Below are positions 41,132-49,355 of a stretch of 64,000 nucleotides of DNA, in pieces. The position numbers were made by a program, and so were the translations under genes. The DNA comes from Paracoccus sp. MA. Lineage in GTDB: Bacteria > Pseudomonadota > Alphaproteobacteria > Rhodobacterales > Rhodobacteraceae. How positions within the stretch are numbered: the stretch's first letter is position 1; every line of letters begins with the position of its first letter. The DNA lies in assembly GCF_020990385.1 (NCBI RefSeq), contig NZ_CP087598.1, positions 912,001 to 976,000 on the forward strand, in the 5' to 3' direction. Below the pieces are notes generated by a model, which did no database searches, was not told where the DNA came from, and worked only from the letters and a program-made list of their open reading frames with translations.

Positions 41132-42097
41132 ATGCGCTGGAAGCGGACCCTGAACGTCGTCGACAGCCATTGCGAGGGCGAGATCGGCCGGGTGATCACC
41201 GGAGGGATCGGGCAGGTTCCCGGCCAGACCATGTTCGACAAGAAGCTCTGGCTTGAAAGCAACCTGGACGAGATCCGCAAGCTGGTGCTGTTCGAGCCGC
41301 GCGGTGCGGTCTGGCACAATGCCAACATCATCCTGCCGTCCAACCACCCGGAAGCGGCGATGGGCTACGTCATCCTCGAGACGACGGAATATCCGGCCAT
41401 GTCCGGCTCGAACACGATCTGCGTGGCGACCGTCCTGCTGGAAACCGGCATTCTGCCGATGGTCGAGCCGGTGACCGAACTGGTGCTCGAGGCGCCCGCC
41501 GGGCTGATCCGGGTCCGTTGCGAATGCCGGGACGGCAAGGTGTTGAGCGTCCGCTTGGTCAACCAGCCCGCCTTCTGCTATCACCGGGACGCCATGGTCG
41601 AGGCGGCCGACCTGGGCTTTGCCATCGAACCGCACGAGGCCCGCGACCTTTGCGACCTGGGTCAGCGCCTGAAGGCGGCGGCGGTCGAGCAATTGCCTGT
41701 CGCCTATCCCGGCAACCCCGACATGCCGGGGATCACCAATACCGAGTTCATGGGGCCGCTTCGCCGCGAAAACGGCTGCCTGGTGGCGCGCAATACGGTC
41801 GTCGTCTCGCCCGGACGCTGCGACCGCTCGCCCTGCGGCACCGGCTCTTCGGCGCGGCTGGCGCTGATGCATGCCCGCGGCGAGATCAAGCCGGGAGAGA
41901 CCTTCATCCACGAATCGATCACCGGCAGCCGCTTCACCTGCCAGATCGACGGGCTGACCCGGCTTGCGCAATACGATGCGGTGATCCCCGCCATCGCCGG
42001 GCAGGCCTGGATCACCGGCCTTTATCAGATGGGGCTCGACCCGACGGATCCCTATCCCGAGGGCTTCACGCTTGCCGACACCTGGTTCGACGGTTGA
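41132..42097 (+). CDS. Proline racemase-family protein, hydroxyproline epimerase or dehydratase (Ser/Cys type)
   Basis: 321 residues from the ATG after AAGGAGA. Catalytic positions: Ser91 (AMSGSNTIC) and Cys235 (DRSPCGTGSS), the same Ser/Cys pair as the gene at 31498, though the two are clearly different sequences. The neighbour at 42110 resembles 1-pyrroline-2-carboxylate reductase, which in known pathways follows trans-3-hydroxyproline dehydration or 3-hydroxyproline epimerisation. A role on 3-hydroxyproline, or on a D/L-proline isomer, is therefore favoured. Classical trans-3-hydroxyproline dehydratases are Cys/Thr, which argues against that exact activity. Confidence 0.85.
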   Translation: MRWKRTLNVVDSHCEGEIGRVITGGIGQVPGQTMFDKKLWLESNLDEIRKLVLFEPRGAVWHNANIILPSNHPEAAMGYVILETTEYPAMSGSNTICVATVLLETGILPMVEPVTELVLEAPAGLIRVRCECRDGKVLSVRLVNQPAFCYHRDAMVEAADLGFAIEPHEARDLCDLGQRLKAAAVEQLPVAYPGNPDMPGITNTEFMGPLRRENGCLVARNTVVVSPGRCDRSPCGTGSSARLALMHARGEIKPGETFIHESITGSRFTCQIDGLTRLAQYDAVIPAIAGQAWITGLYQMGLDPTDPYPEGFTLADTWFDG

Positions 42098-42109
42098 CCG
42101 AGAGATGAC

Positions 42110-43126
42110 ATGATGACCTTTGCCCTTGACCCGAATGCCACGCATATCCCGTTCGACCTGCTGGTCCTGCGCCTGCGAAGCCTGCTGGAGGAGGCGGGTG
42201 CCTCGGAAGAGGTGGCGGCGATCCTTGCCCGGAACTGCGCGGCGTGCGAGCGCGACGGCACCTTCAGCCATGGCGTGTTTCGCATCCCCGGCTATCTTGC
42301 GACCTTGCGCAGCGGCTGGGTGGACGGCCATGCGCAACCGCAGATCGCTCGTGTCGGCGCATCCTATCTGCGCATCGACGCCATGAACGGCTTCGCCCAG
42401 CCGGCCCTGGAGGCCGCAAGCGAGGACATCCGGGCCATGATCGGGGAAAGCGGCGCCGCGATCGTCGCGCTGCGCAATTCGCATCATTTCAGCGCGCTCT
42501 GGCCCGATGTCGAGCCCTGGGCCGATGCCGGGCTGGTTGCCCTGACCATGGTGACCGGAGGGCCGGCCGTCATGCCGAGGGGCGTCGCCCGGCCGGTTTT
42601 CGGCACCAATCCGATTGCCTTCGCCACGCCGGTCGAGGGCGGCCTGCCCATCGCGATGGATTTCGCCACCTCGTTCATGTCGCAGGGCGACCTGCGCATC
42701 GCGCGGGATGAAGGGCGGCGCGTTCCTCTTGGCACCGGGATCGGGCGGCAGGGCAGGGATACGGAAGACCCCGCGGAAATCCTGGACGAGGGCGGCATCC
42801 TGCCCTTCGGCGGCCACAAGGGCGCCCTGTTGTCCCTGATGGTCGAGCTGCTCGCCTCGGCCCTGACCGGCGGGCCCTTCTCGCATGAGGTGGATATGTC
42901 CTCGGCGCCGGGGGCCGAGATTCCGCGCACCGGGCAGTTGCTGATCGTGCTGGATCCGCAACGCGGCGGCAACGATCAGTTCGGCCGCCGCGTCGCCGGG
43001 CTGGTGCAGATGCTGCGCGACGCGGGAATGACGCGCTTGCCCGGCGACCACCGCTACCGGCGGCGTTCCGAAGCGGCCGGGCGGGGAATCCCCGTAACCC
43101 CCGCGATCCGGGAATTGTTCGCCTGA
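42110..43126 (+). CDS. Ldh2-family dehydrogenase, probable 1-pyrroline-2-carboxylate / 1-piperideine-2-carboxylate reductase
   Basis: 338 residues. The family's His region reads DGTFSHGVFRIPGYLAT, with RNSHHFSALWPDVEP and LPFGGHKGALLSLMVELL. Imino acid reductases of the DpkA type belong here and reduce 1-pyrroline-2-carboxylate to L-proline. It is the second gene of the plus unit under the TGCCGACA cluster, 12 bases behind the racemase-family gene. A general 2-hydroxy acid dehydrogenase remains possible. Confidence 0.87.
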   Translation: MMTFALDPNATHIPFDLLVLRLRSLLEEAGASEEVAAILARNCAACERDGTFSHGVFRIPGYLATLRSGWVDGHAQPQIARVGASYLRIDAMNGFAQPALEAASEDIRAMIGESGAAIVALRNSHHFSALWPDVEPWADAGLVALTMVTGGPAVMPRGVARPVFGTNPIAFATPVEGGLPIAMDFATSFMSQGDLRIARDEGRRVPLGTGIGRQGRDTEDPAEILDEGGILPFGGHKGALLSLMVELLASALTGGPFSHEVDMSSAPGAEIPRTGQLLIVLDPQRGGNDQFGRRVAGLVQMLRDAGMTRLPGDHRYRRRSEAAGRGIPVTPAIRELFA

Positions 43127-43139
43127 CGACATCGAGACC

Positions 43140-43156
43140 GACGGGCATGTGCCGTC
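43140..43156. terminator. Small hairpin between convergent genes
   Basis: GACGG (43140-43144) and CCGTC (43152-43156) form a 5-bp stem with a 7-base loop; flanking GACC and GGTC can extend it with an interruption. It lies in the 34-base gap between the 3' ends of the genes at 42110 and 43161. There is no U-run. Confidence 0.35.
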
Positions 43157-43160
43157 CGGG

Positions 43161-43949
43161 TCAGTAGCCGAAGAATTGCAGCATCAGCTCAAGCTGGCTG
43201 TCCAGCATCGGCGCGCCGTAACGGATCTGGCAGCCCTTCGCCTGCGCGGCGCGCAGCAGCGGGGTTTCGCGCGGCTTCATGATGATGTCGGCGACAAGGA
43301 TGTCGGGGCGCAATCGGGACAGATCGACCGGCGCCGGATCGGTTTCCGGGTGCAGCCCGCAGGGCGAGGCATTGACCAGCAGCTCGATCCCCTCCAGATC
43401 GTTCGACCCTGCGGTGGCACGCAGCTGCGGATAGCTTGCGGCGATCCTGTCGGCCAGCGATTGCGCGCGGGCCACGTCGGGATCATGCACCCGCAACGAG
43501 GCCACCCCGCTGCGGGCCAGGCCGAAGGCAATGGCGCGCCCGGCGCCGCCGGCGCCCAGAAGCAGCGCCTCGCGTCCTCTGGCATCGGCACCGCCCTGCA
43601 GCAGCCCTTGCAGGAAGCCGCGGCCATCGAAATTCTCGGCCACTATGGTGCCGTCCTCTTCCCGGCGGACGGTGTTCGCGGCGCCAAGCTCCATCGCTTC
43701 ATCGCCGACGCGATCGGCCAGTTCTGCCACCTGTTCCTTCAGCGGCACGCTGACCACCATGCCGCCCAGGTTGCGCATCCGCTTCATCGCCTGCCAGGCG
43801 GCGGCGAAGTCTGCCGGCGCGTAATGAACCGGCACCATTACTGCGTCGATGCCCCGCGCCCTGAATAACGGGTTCAGCACCTCGGGGGTGCGGACGTGGT
43901 GGATCGGGTCCGCGAGCATGAAGAAGATCCGGGTTTTGCCGGTGATCAT
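43161..43949 (-). CDS. Shikimate dehydrogenase-family oxidoreductase (AroE-like, catabolic type)
   Basis: 262 residues, AroE fold. The catalytic Lys is in VVSVPLKEQVAEL (AroE usually NVTxPxK), the substrate Asp in ENFDGRGFLQGL (usually NTDG), and the NADP loop in LLLGAGGAGRAIAFGL. The changed motif NFDG for NTDG and the solitary position outside an aro cluster suggest a quinate/shikimate-type or other dehydrogenase used in catabolism. It is transcribed alone on the minus strand, 126 bases after the aminotransferase gene ends. Confidence 0.85.
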   Translation of the reverse strand: MITGKTRIFFMLADPIHHVRTPEVLNPLFRARGIDAVMVPVHYAPADFAAAWQAMKRMRNLGGMVVSVPLKEQVAELADRVGDEAMELGAANTVRREEDGTIVAENFDGRGFLQGLLQGGADARGREALLLGAGGAGRAIAFGLARSGVASLRVHDPDVARAQSLADRIAASYPQLRATAGSNDLEGIELLVNASPCGLHPETDPAPVDLSRLRPDILVADIIMKPRETPLLRAAQAKGCQIRYGAPMLDSQLELMLQFFGY

Positions 43950-44075
43950 TCGTCCGTCCCTTTGTCTGCGAGCTCATCCTGCCAGCCGCCGGCCCTGCAA
44001 TCCGGTTCCGCGGCTGGTTTGTGCATGCCTTGATCGGCGGCGGCGCGCGCCTCTTGCCCGCGCCGGCGCGTTTGG

Positions 44076-45422
44076 TCAGATCGCAGCCAGTGCGTTGCGG
44101 GTTTCGGTCAGCAGCCGGTCCACGTCACTTTCCGAGAACACCAGCGGCGGCCGGATCTTCAGGGTATTGGCGTGATGGCCGGTCGCCGAGATCAGCACCC
44201 GCCGCTGCCGCAGGCCGTCGATCACGGCCAGGGCCGTCGCCGAATCCGGTTCCTTGCTGTCGTGGTCCCTGACGAATTCGACCCCGATATAGAGGCCCGC
44301 GCCGCGCACATCGCCGATGCGCCCGTCTTCCTTGGCAATCTGGCGGAAACCGTCCTGGATCATCGCGCCGATCCGGGCGGCGTTTTCCTGCAACCCGTCG
44401 TCGCGGATCACGTCGAAGGTCGCCTGCGCCGCCGCGATGGCCACGGTATTGCCGCCGAAGGTGTTGAAATAGCGCATTTCGTTGCCGAAACGCTCGACCA
44501 CCTCGCCGCGCAGCGCGACCGCCGCGACCGGAAAGCCGTTGCCCATCGGCTTGCCCATGGTGACGATGTCCGGCACCTGGCCGTGGCGCTGGAACCCCCA
44601 GAGCCGGTCGCCCGAACGGCCGAAGCCCGCCTGCACCTCGTCGGCGATGACCACGCCGCCGGCGGCATGGACGACCTCGGTAATCTGCTGGAGGATGTCG
44701 GTCGGATGGGCATAGATGCCATCCGAGGAGAACAGCGAATCCGCGATGAAGGCGGCGATGCCTTCGCCGCGACGTTCCAACTCGTCGATCTCGTGCCGGA
44801 CCTGCCGGGCCAGTCGGGCGCCGATCTCGGACGGGTCCATGCGATAGGAGTCGGGTGTGGATATGCGGCGCACCCATTGCCCCAGCGGGCTTTTCCTGCC
44901 CAGCGAAGGCGACAGGCCCGCCGTCAGATGGGAATTGCCGGTATAGGCTTCCGAGGTGATGACGATGCCCTTGCGCCCGGTCTGGTGCATGGCGATGCGC
45001 AGCGCCAGATCATTCGCCTCGGAGCCGGTGCAGGTGAACATGATATGTTCGATCGGTTCGCCGAAACTCGGCACGATCTGTTCGGCGAATTCCAGGATTT
45101 CGTCCTGCACATAACGGGTATGGGTGCAGAGCGTCTGCATCTGCCGATGCACCGCCTCGACCACGCGCGGGTTGCAATGACCCACCGAGACGACGTTGTT
45201 ATAGGCGTCCAGATATTCGTTGCCGTCGCGGTCCCACAGCCTGGTGCCCAGGGCGCGGCTGATCTGCACCGGATCGGCATACATCAGGCGATAGGCGGGA
45301 CCCAGCAGGCGGCGGCGCCGGCGGATCAGATCCTGCATCGCCGGATCCAGGTTGCCCATGTTGTCCGGGTCGAAGCCGTTCACCATGCCGATGTTGATCC
45401 GGGGCTTGTCCTGCGCATTCAT
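44076..45422 (-). CDS. Class III PLP-dependent aminotransferase-fold protein, phospholyase-like (AGXT2L2/AGXT2L1 relatives)
   Basis: 448 residues. The PLP Lys is in VTMGKPMGNGFPV, the Asp in VIADEVQAGFGRSG, and the cofactor phosphate site near CTGSEANDLAL. The form YNNVVSVGHCNPRVVEAV and MGKPMGNG with NTFGGN resemble phosphoethanolamine and 5-phosphohydroxylysine phospholyases, which use this fold for beta-elimination. The start overlaps the kinase gene by ATGA, and that kinase is of the type that makes the phosphorylated substrate. An ordinary omega-aminotransferase is the alternative. Confidence 0.87.
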   Translation of the reverse strand: MNAQDKPRINIGMVNGFDPDNMGNLDPAMQDLIRRRRRLLGPAYRLMYADPVQISRALGTRLWDRDGNEYLDAYNNVVSVGHCNPRVVEAVHRQMQTLCTHTRYVQDEILEFAEQIVPSFGEPIEHIMFTCTGSEANDLALRIAMHQTGRKGIVITSEAYTGNSHLTAGLSPSLGRKSPLGQWVRRISTPDSYRMDPSEIGARLARQVRHEIDELERRGEGIAAFIADSLFSSDGIYAHPTDILQQITEVVHAAGGVVIADEVQAGFGRSGDRLWGFQRHGQVPDIVTMGKPMGNGFPVAAVALRGEVVERFGNEMRYFNTFGGNTVAIAAAQATFDVIRDDGLQENAARIGAMIQDGFRQIAKEDGRIGDVRGAGLYIGVEFVRDHDSKEPDSATALAVIDGLRQRRVLISATGHHANTLKIRPPLVFSESDVDRLLTETRNALAAI

Positions 45423-46507
45423 ATCCGTGCTTCCTCTGTCGTGCGGGCCGCCTCGTTTGCGGCGCTTGGGGCGAATGTCCGGCTGATTTCGTCCAGCGGC
45501 AGGCTGAGAAACTGGTGCAGCTGCTTCCAGCCCTGATGGGTGTTTCGCATGATATAGGGCTCATTATCCGGGAATTGCCCGGCCCGCCATGTCGTGATCA
45601 GCGCGCGGGCGATGACCCGGGCCATGATCAGATGCGGCAGGACTTCCAGCTCGTCCGGGGTCAGGTCGGCCACCGAGAGATAGCCGCCCAGCAAGTCGCG
45701 GCCATGATCGAACATCGCCGGCCCGCCCTCGGGATCGAGTTGATTGAGCAGCGCGGTCGAAAGATCGATCACGATATAGGTGCGCACCGCATCGCCGAAA
45801 TCGATCACGCCAGCGACGAAAGCCGGATCGTTTCGGTCGATGACGATGTTGGAGCGGCTGAAATCGTTGTGCAGCACCTGACGGCGGCAGGCTTTCAGCC
45901 TGCTCTCGATCTGGTGGAAGCGTTCCATCCCTTCGGCCAGCATGGCGCGATGTTCGGGATCGGCCACGCCGTCCAGCAGGAAGGCGAGCTTCGGCAGGTG
46001 CTGGACGTCCCAGGCGATTTCTCGGCTGTCATGCGGATGCGAGAAATCCGCCATGGCAAGCCGCAACCGTGCCAGGGTGGCGCCGACCCTGGCCCGTTCC
46101 TCGGCGGTCGAGGCGATCCGGTCCAGCGGCGTGCCCTCCAGATAGGTCAGCATCCGCACCATGCGCGGCTGGCCGTGGCTGTCGGTGATGGTGAAGAAGC
46201 CCTTGCCATCGCGGTTGCGCATCACGCGCGGCACCGGCAGGCCGGGATCGACGCGCGCCAGATGATCCAGCAGATCGGTCTGCAGCGACAGTTCGGCAGG
46301 ATCCTCGTCGGGGTTCGAGACCTTGACGATGAAGCGATCCCCCTTGGGCGTGGCCAGCCGGAAGGTGTCGTCCTTTTCGGTGTCCAGGCGTTGCAGGGTG
46401 CCGGTCACGCCATAATGCGCATCCAGCACCGCCAGCGCCTCCTCGACGGGGATCGACCTGAACGGCGTGGCAAGACCGCCTGCCGACAGAAGGTTGGTTG
46501 AGGACAT
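45419..46507 (-). CDS. APH-family small-molecule kinase (hydroxylysine/homoserine kinase-like)
   Basis: 362 residues, aminoglycoside phosphotransferase/choline-kinase fold. Brenner motif VLHNDFSRSNIVID carries the catalytic Asp, and VAGVIDFGDAVRTYIVIDL the Mg-binding Asp. Sequence such as DFGDAVRTYIVIDLSTA is like AGPHD1, the eukaryotic hydroxylysine kinase. Coupled by ATGA to a phospholyase-like gene, it suggests phosphorylation of a hydroxy amine, then ammonia and phosphate elimination. Between it and the ABC permease gene there are 51 bases. Confidence 0.85.
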   Translation of the reverse strand: MSSTNLLSAGGLATPFRSIPVEEALAVLDAHYGVTGTLQRLDTEKDDTFRLATPKGDRFIVKVSNPDEDPAELSLQTDLLDHLARVDPGLPVPRVMRNRDGKGFFTITDSHGQPRMVRMLTYLEGTPLDRIASTAEERARVGATLARLRLAMADFSHPHDSREIAWDVQHLPKLAFLLDGVADPEHRAMLAEGMERFHQIESRLKACRRQVLHNDFSRSNIVIDRNDPAFVAGVIDFGDAVRTYIVIDLSTALLNQLDPEGGPAMFDHGRDLLGGYLSVADLTPDELEVLPHLIMARVIARALITTWRAGQFPDNEPYIMRNTHQGWKQLHQFLSLPLDEISRTFAPSAANEAARTTEEARI

Positions 46508-46558
46508 GGAATGCCTTTCGGATCGGCTTGGAAAAAGGGGGCGGGCGCCCCCAAAGGT

Positions 46559-47350
46559 TCAGGCGTTTGGCTGGCGTTGCGAGCTGTGCCAGGGCAGGGC
46601 GATCCGTTCCATCACGTCGACGGCATAGAACAGGATCGTGCCCATCACCCCCAAGAGCACCAGCGAGACGAAGACCCGCGTGGTGTCGAACTGGCCCTGT
46701 GCGGTCAGGACCAGGAAGCCCAGGCCGCGGCCGCCGGCGACGAACTCTCCGACGATGGCGCCGACCAGCGCGAAGGAGATGCCGACCTTCATGCCGGAAA
46801 ACAGCGAGGGCAGGGCGTTCGGCACCCGGATCTTGTAGATGATGTCGAATTTCGAGGCCCGCGTCGCCTTGCCGAGGTTCAGCATGTCCGGGTCGACCGA
46901 GCGCAGGCCCAGCACCGTGTTGATGACGATGGGAAAGATCGCCAGCATCACCGCCACCGCCAGTTGCGACGACATGCCGGTGCCCAGCCAGATCACGAAC
47001 AGCGGCGCCAGCGCCACCTTGGGAACCGAGTTGATGGCGATGAGCAGGGTGTAGACCGTGCGTTCAAGGAACTTCGACTGCACGATGCCGACGGCCATGA
47101 CCACGCCCAGCACCACGGAAATGGCAAAGGCCAGGCCGGTGGTCATCAGCGTGTAAAGCATGTTGCGGATGAACACCCAGGGGCTTTGCATGAAGGCCGC
47201 CCAGATCGCCGAGGGGGCGGGCAGGATGATCGCCGGCGGATGGAACAGCCGCACGGCCAGTTCCCACAGCAGGATGGTTCCCAGAAGCACCAGGACGATG
47301 TCCAGCGAGCGGTTGTCCCGCATGATTTTCGCGATGAGGCTGTTCTTCAT
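46559..47350 (-). CDS. ABC transporter permease (SsuC/TauC/NrtB type)
   Basis: 263 residues with about six helices. The start overlaps the ATPase stop (ATGA). ILPAPSAIWAAFMQSPW, AINSVPKVALAPLFVIWLG and KATRASKFDIIYKIRVPNAL are family hallmarks of importers for taurine, sulfonates, nitrate and pyrimidines. It serves the binding protein at 48155. Confidence 0.92.
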   Translation of the reverse strand: MKNSLIAKIMRDNRSLDIVLVLLGTILLWELAVRLFHPPAIILPAPSAIWAAFMQSPWVFIRNMLYTLMTTGLAFAISVVLGVVMAVGIVQSKFLERTVYTLLIAINSVPKVALAPLFVIWLGTGMSSQLAVAVMLAIFPIVINTVLGLRSVDPDMLNLGKATRASKFDIIYKIRVPNALPSLFSGMKVGISFALVGAIVGEFVAGGRGLGFLVLTAQGQFDTTRVFVSLVLLGVMGTILFYAVDVMERIALPWHSSQRQPNA

Positions 47351-48144
47351 TCCTTGAGCACTCCCAATTCGGCGAAATGGTGACGGATACGCTGGGCATA
47401 GACGCCGAAGGCATCGGATTCGCGCACCGACAGCGGGCGCGGCCGGGGCAGGTCCACGTCGAACACATCGACAATGCGGCCGGGCGTGCGCGACATCATC
47501 ACCACGCGGTCGGCCAGGAAGACCGCCTCGGAAATCGAATGGGTGATGAAGATCACCGTCTTGTTCGTTTCCTGCCACATCCGGGCCAGTTCGACGTTCA
47601 GATCGTCGCGGGTCATCGCGTCCAGCGCGCCGAAAGGCTCGTCCATCAGCAGAAGGTCGGGATCGCAAAGCAGCGCCCGGCAGATCGAGGCGCGCTGCCT
47701 CATGCCGCCCGACAGCTCCCAGGGATGGCGTTTTTCATAGCCCTTGAGCCCGAAGCGCTCCAGCAGCTGCAGGGCGCGTTCGCGGTATTGCTCGCGCGGA
47801 TGGCCCAGGAACTCGGCCTGCAACAGCACGTTGTCGAGGATGGTGCGCCAGTCCAGCAGGACGTCGCGCTGGAACACCACGCCCATGCGATCCGGCGGGC
47901 CGGACAGCGGCTTGCCGGACACGGTGATGCCGCCCGAGGTGATGTTTTCCAGCCCGGCCAGGCATTTCAGCAGCGTGCTCTTGCCGCAGCCGCTGGGCCC
48001 GACGATGCTGAGGAACTCGCCCGGGCGCACGTCCAGGTTGATGTCGCTGAGCGCAACGACGGGCCCGTGCTGCGACGGGTAGGTCTTGCCCGCGCCCCTG
48101 ATGCGCAGATAGGTGTCGGGGGTGGTGTCGGCCATCATGTTCAT
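47347..48144 (-). CDS. ABC transporter ATPase (SsuB/TauB type)
   Basis: 265 residues from the ATG eight bases after GAGG; a GTG at 48150 is also in frame. Walker A GPSGCGKSTLLKCLAG, signature ELSGGMRQRASICRAL and Walker B LLLMDEPFGALD are present, the SGGMRQR form being characteristic of this family. It lies ten bases behind the binding protein gene. Confidence 0.92.
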   Translation of the reverse strand: MNMMADTTPDTYLRIRGAGKTYPSQHGPVVALSDINLDVRPGEFLSIVGPSGCGKSTLLKCLAGLENITSGGITVSGKPLSGPPDRMGVVFQRDVLLDWRTILDNVLLQAEFLGHPREQYRERALQLLERFGLKGYEKRHPWELSGGMRQRASICRALLCDPDLLLMDEPFGALDAMTRDDLNVELARMWQETNKTVIFITHSISEAVFLADRVVMMSRTPGRIVDVFDVDLPRPRPLSVRESDAFGVYAQRIRHHFAELGVLKE

Positions 48145-48154
48145 GCTCACCGCC

Positions 48155-49135
48155 TCATTCCGGGATCAGGTCGTTGGTGAAATAATCGGCGACCTGCCAG
48201 CCGGGGTTGACCACGCCGGCGCGCTCCATGCCCTTCAGCGCGGCTTCCCAATCCTCGTCCGCCTGCCAGCCGATCGGCTTGCCTTCGGTCGCCGGCGTGT
48301 CGAAATATTCCACGGTCAGGCGGATCTGTTCGCGCAGGACGTCCGGGTTCAGCATGGCATCGGGGCGCTGGGCCAGCATCGCCTCGACGCCCAGGTCGGG
48401 ATTCCTGGCGATTTCCGCCCAGGCGCGCTGCTGGACCTCGGCCAGTTTCTTCAGCGCATCCGCCCGGTTCTCGATCGTGTCGTCCGAGGCGACAAGGCCG
48501 TAGCTGGGGAAATACAGATCGGCGGAATCCGAGGTCAGGCACTTGGACGGCCGCTGCGCCTCGGCCAGGGGCAGGGCCGAGGCGACGGTGGACATCATCG
48601 CGTCCGCGCGCCCCGAGGTATAGGTGCCCCACAGCGCCGAGGCATCGACGAATTCGATGGTGGTGTTGTTGCGGTCCAGACCGCCCGCGGCGAGGAAGGT
48701 GTCGATATAGGGCGTCCATGGGCTGGCGGCAAAGACGACCACCTTCTTGCCCTTGAGATCCGCGATCTGCTCGATGGGCGCGTCCTTGTCGACCAGCACG
48801 CAAAGATCGGTGCGGCGGTCCCAGCCGGCGATACCCTTGACCTTGGCGCCGCCCTGACGCGCCGCGGGGATCAGGCCCAGCTGGATCTGGCCGACATCGG
48901 CCTGCCCGGCATTGACCAGCTGCAAGGTATTGCCCGAGCCGCGCCCGTCCTGCACGTCCACGTCCAGCCCGGCCTCGTCGAACCAGCCCTGTTGCTGCGC
49001 AAGGTGCATGGCGGCGTGACTGCCCCAGGGCGAGAAGTCCAGCCGCACGGTCAGCTTGTCCTGCGCCAGGGCAGGCCCGGCAAGGATCAGCAGCGCGGCG
49101 ACGGCGGCTGACGGCGAAATCTGCATCTTTCTCAT
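48155..49135 (-). CDS. ABC transporter substrate-binding protein (NMT1/TauA-like)
   Basis: 326 residues; start after GGAGAGGA. Signal peptide about residues 1-25 (MRKMQISPSAAVAALLILAG, then LAQD). Mature motifs: KLTVRLDFSPWGSHAAMHLA, GWFDEAGLDVDVQDG and TLQLVNAGQADVG, as in NMT1/THI5-like and taurine/nitrate binders. The substrate is unknown; pyrimidine-like, sulfonate and amino-compound ligands all occur in this group. It heads the operon that ends with the kinase and phospholyase-like genes. Confidence 0.92.
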   Translation of the reverse strand: MRKMQISPSAAVAALLILAGPALAQDKLTVRLDFSPWGSHAAMHLAQQQGWFDEAGLDVDVQDGRGSGNTLQLVNAGQADVGQIQLGLIPAARQGGAKVKGIAGWDRRTDLCVLVDKDAPIEQIADLKGKKVVVFAASPWTPYIDTFLAAGGLDRNNTTIEFVDASALWGTYTSGRADAMMSTVASALPLAEAQRPSKCLTSDSADLYFPSYGLVASDDTIENRADALKKLAEVQQRAWAEIARNPDLGVEAMLAQRPDAMLNPDVLREQIRLTVEYFDTPATEGKPIGWQADEDWEAALKGMERAGVVNPGWQVADYFTNDLIPE

Positions 49136-49208
49136 TCGTCCTCTCCTGTTGTGCGGCCTGCGGCGAATCGCCGGCGGCTGTTCTTGTTTCCAATGTATTA
49201 ATAGCACC

Positions 49209-49342
49209 ACTAGTCCAATTATAATCAAGTTTCTTTGGTGTATTCGGAAAAAATAAACTTTAATATCTTGAAATATAAGGAATAAAAAATCGCTTGTCGG
49301 TTCGGAAATCTGCATGTTACTAAACTAACCAACTAGTCCAAT
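49209..49342. promoter_or_regulatory. Divergent promoter region with two identical 11-mers
   Basis: ACTAGTCCAAT occurs at 49209-49219 and again at 49332-49342, in the same orientation, 123 bases apart. One copy is 74 bases before the binding protein start, the other 14 bases before the HyuA start. The region between is unusually AT-rich for this window. Two copies, each next to one of the divergent operons, fit operator sites of a shared regulator, perhaps the TetR protein at 54066. Confidence 0.55.
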
Positions 49343-49355
49343 AAGGGTGAGAATC

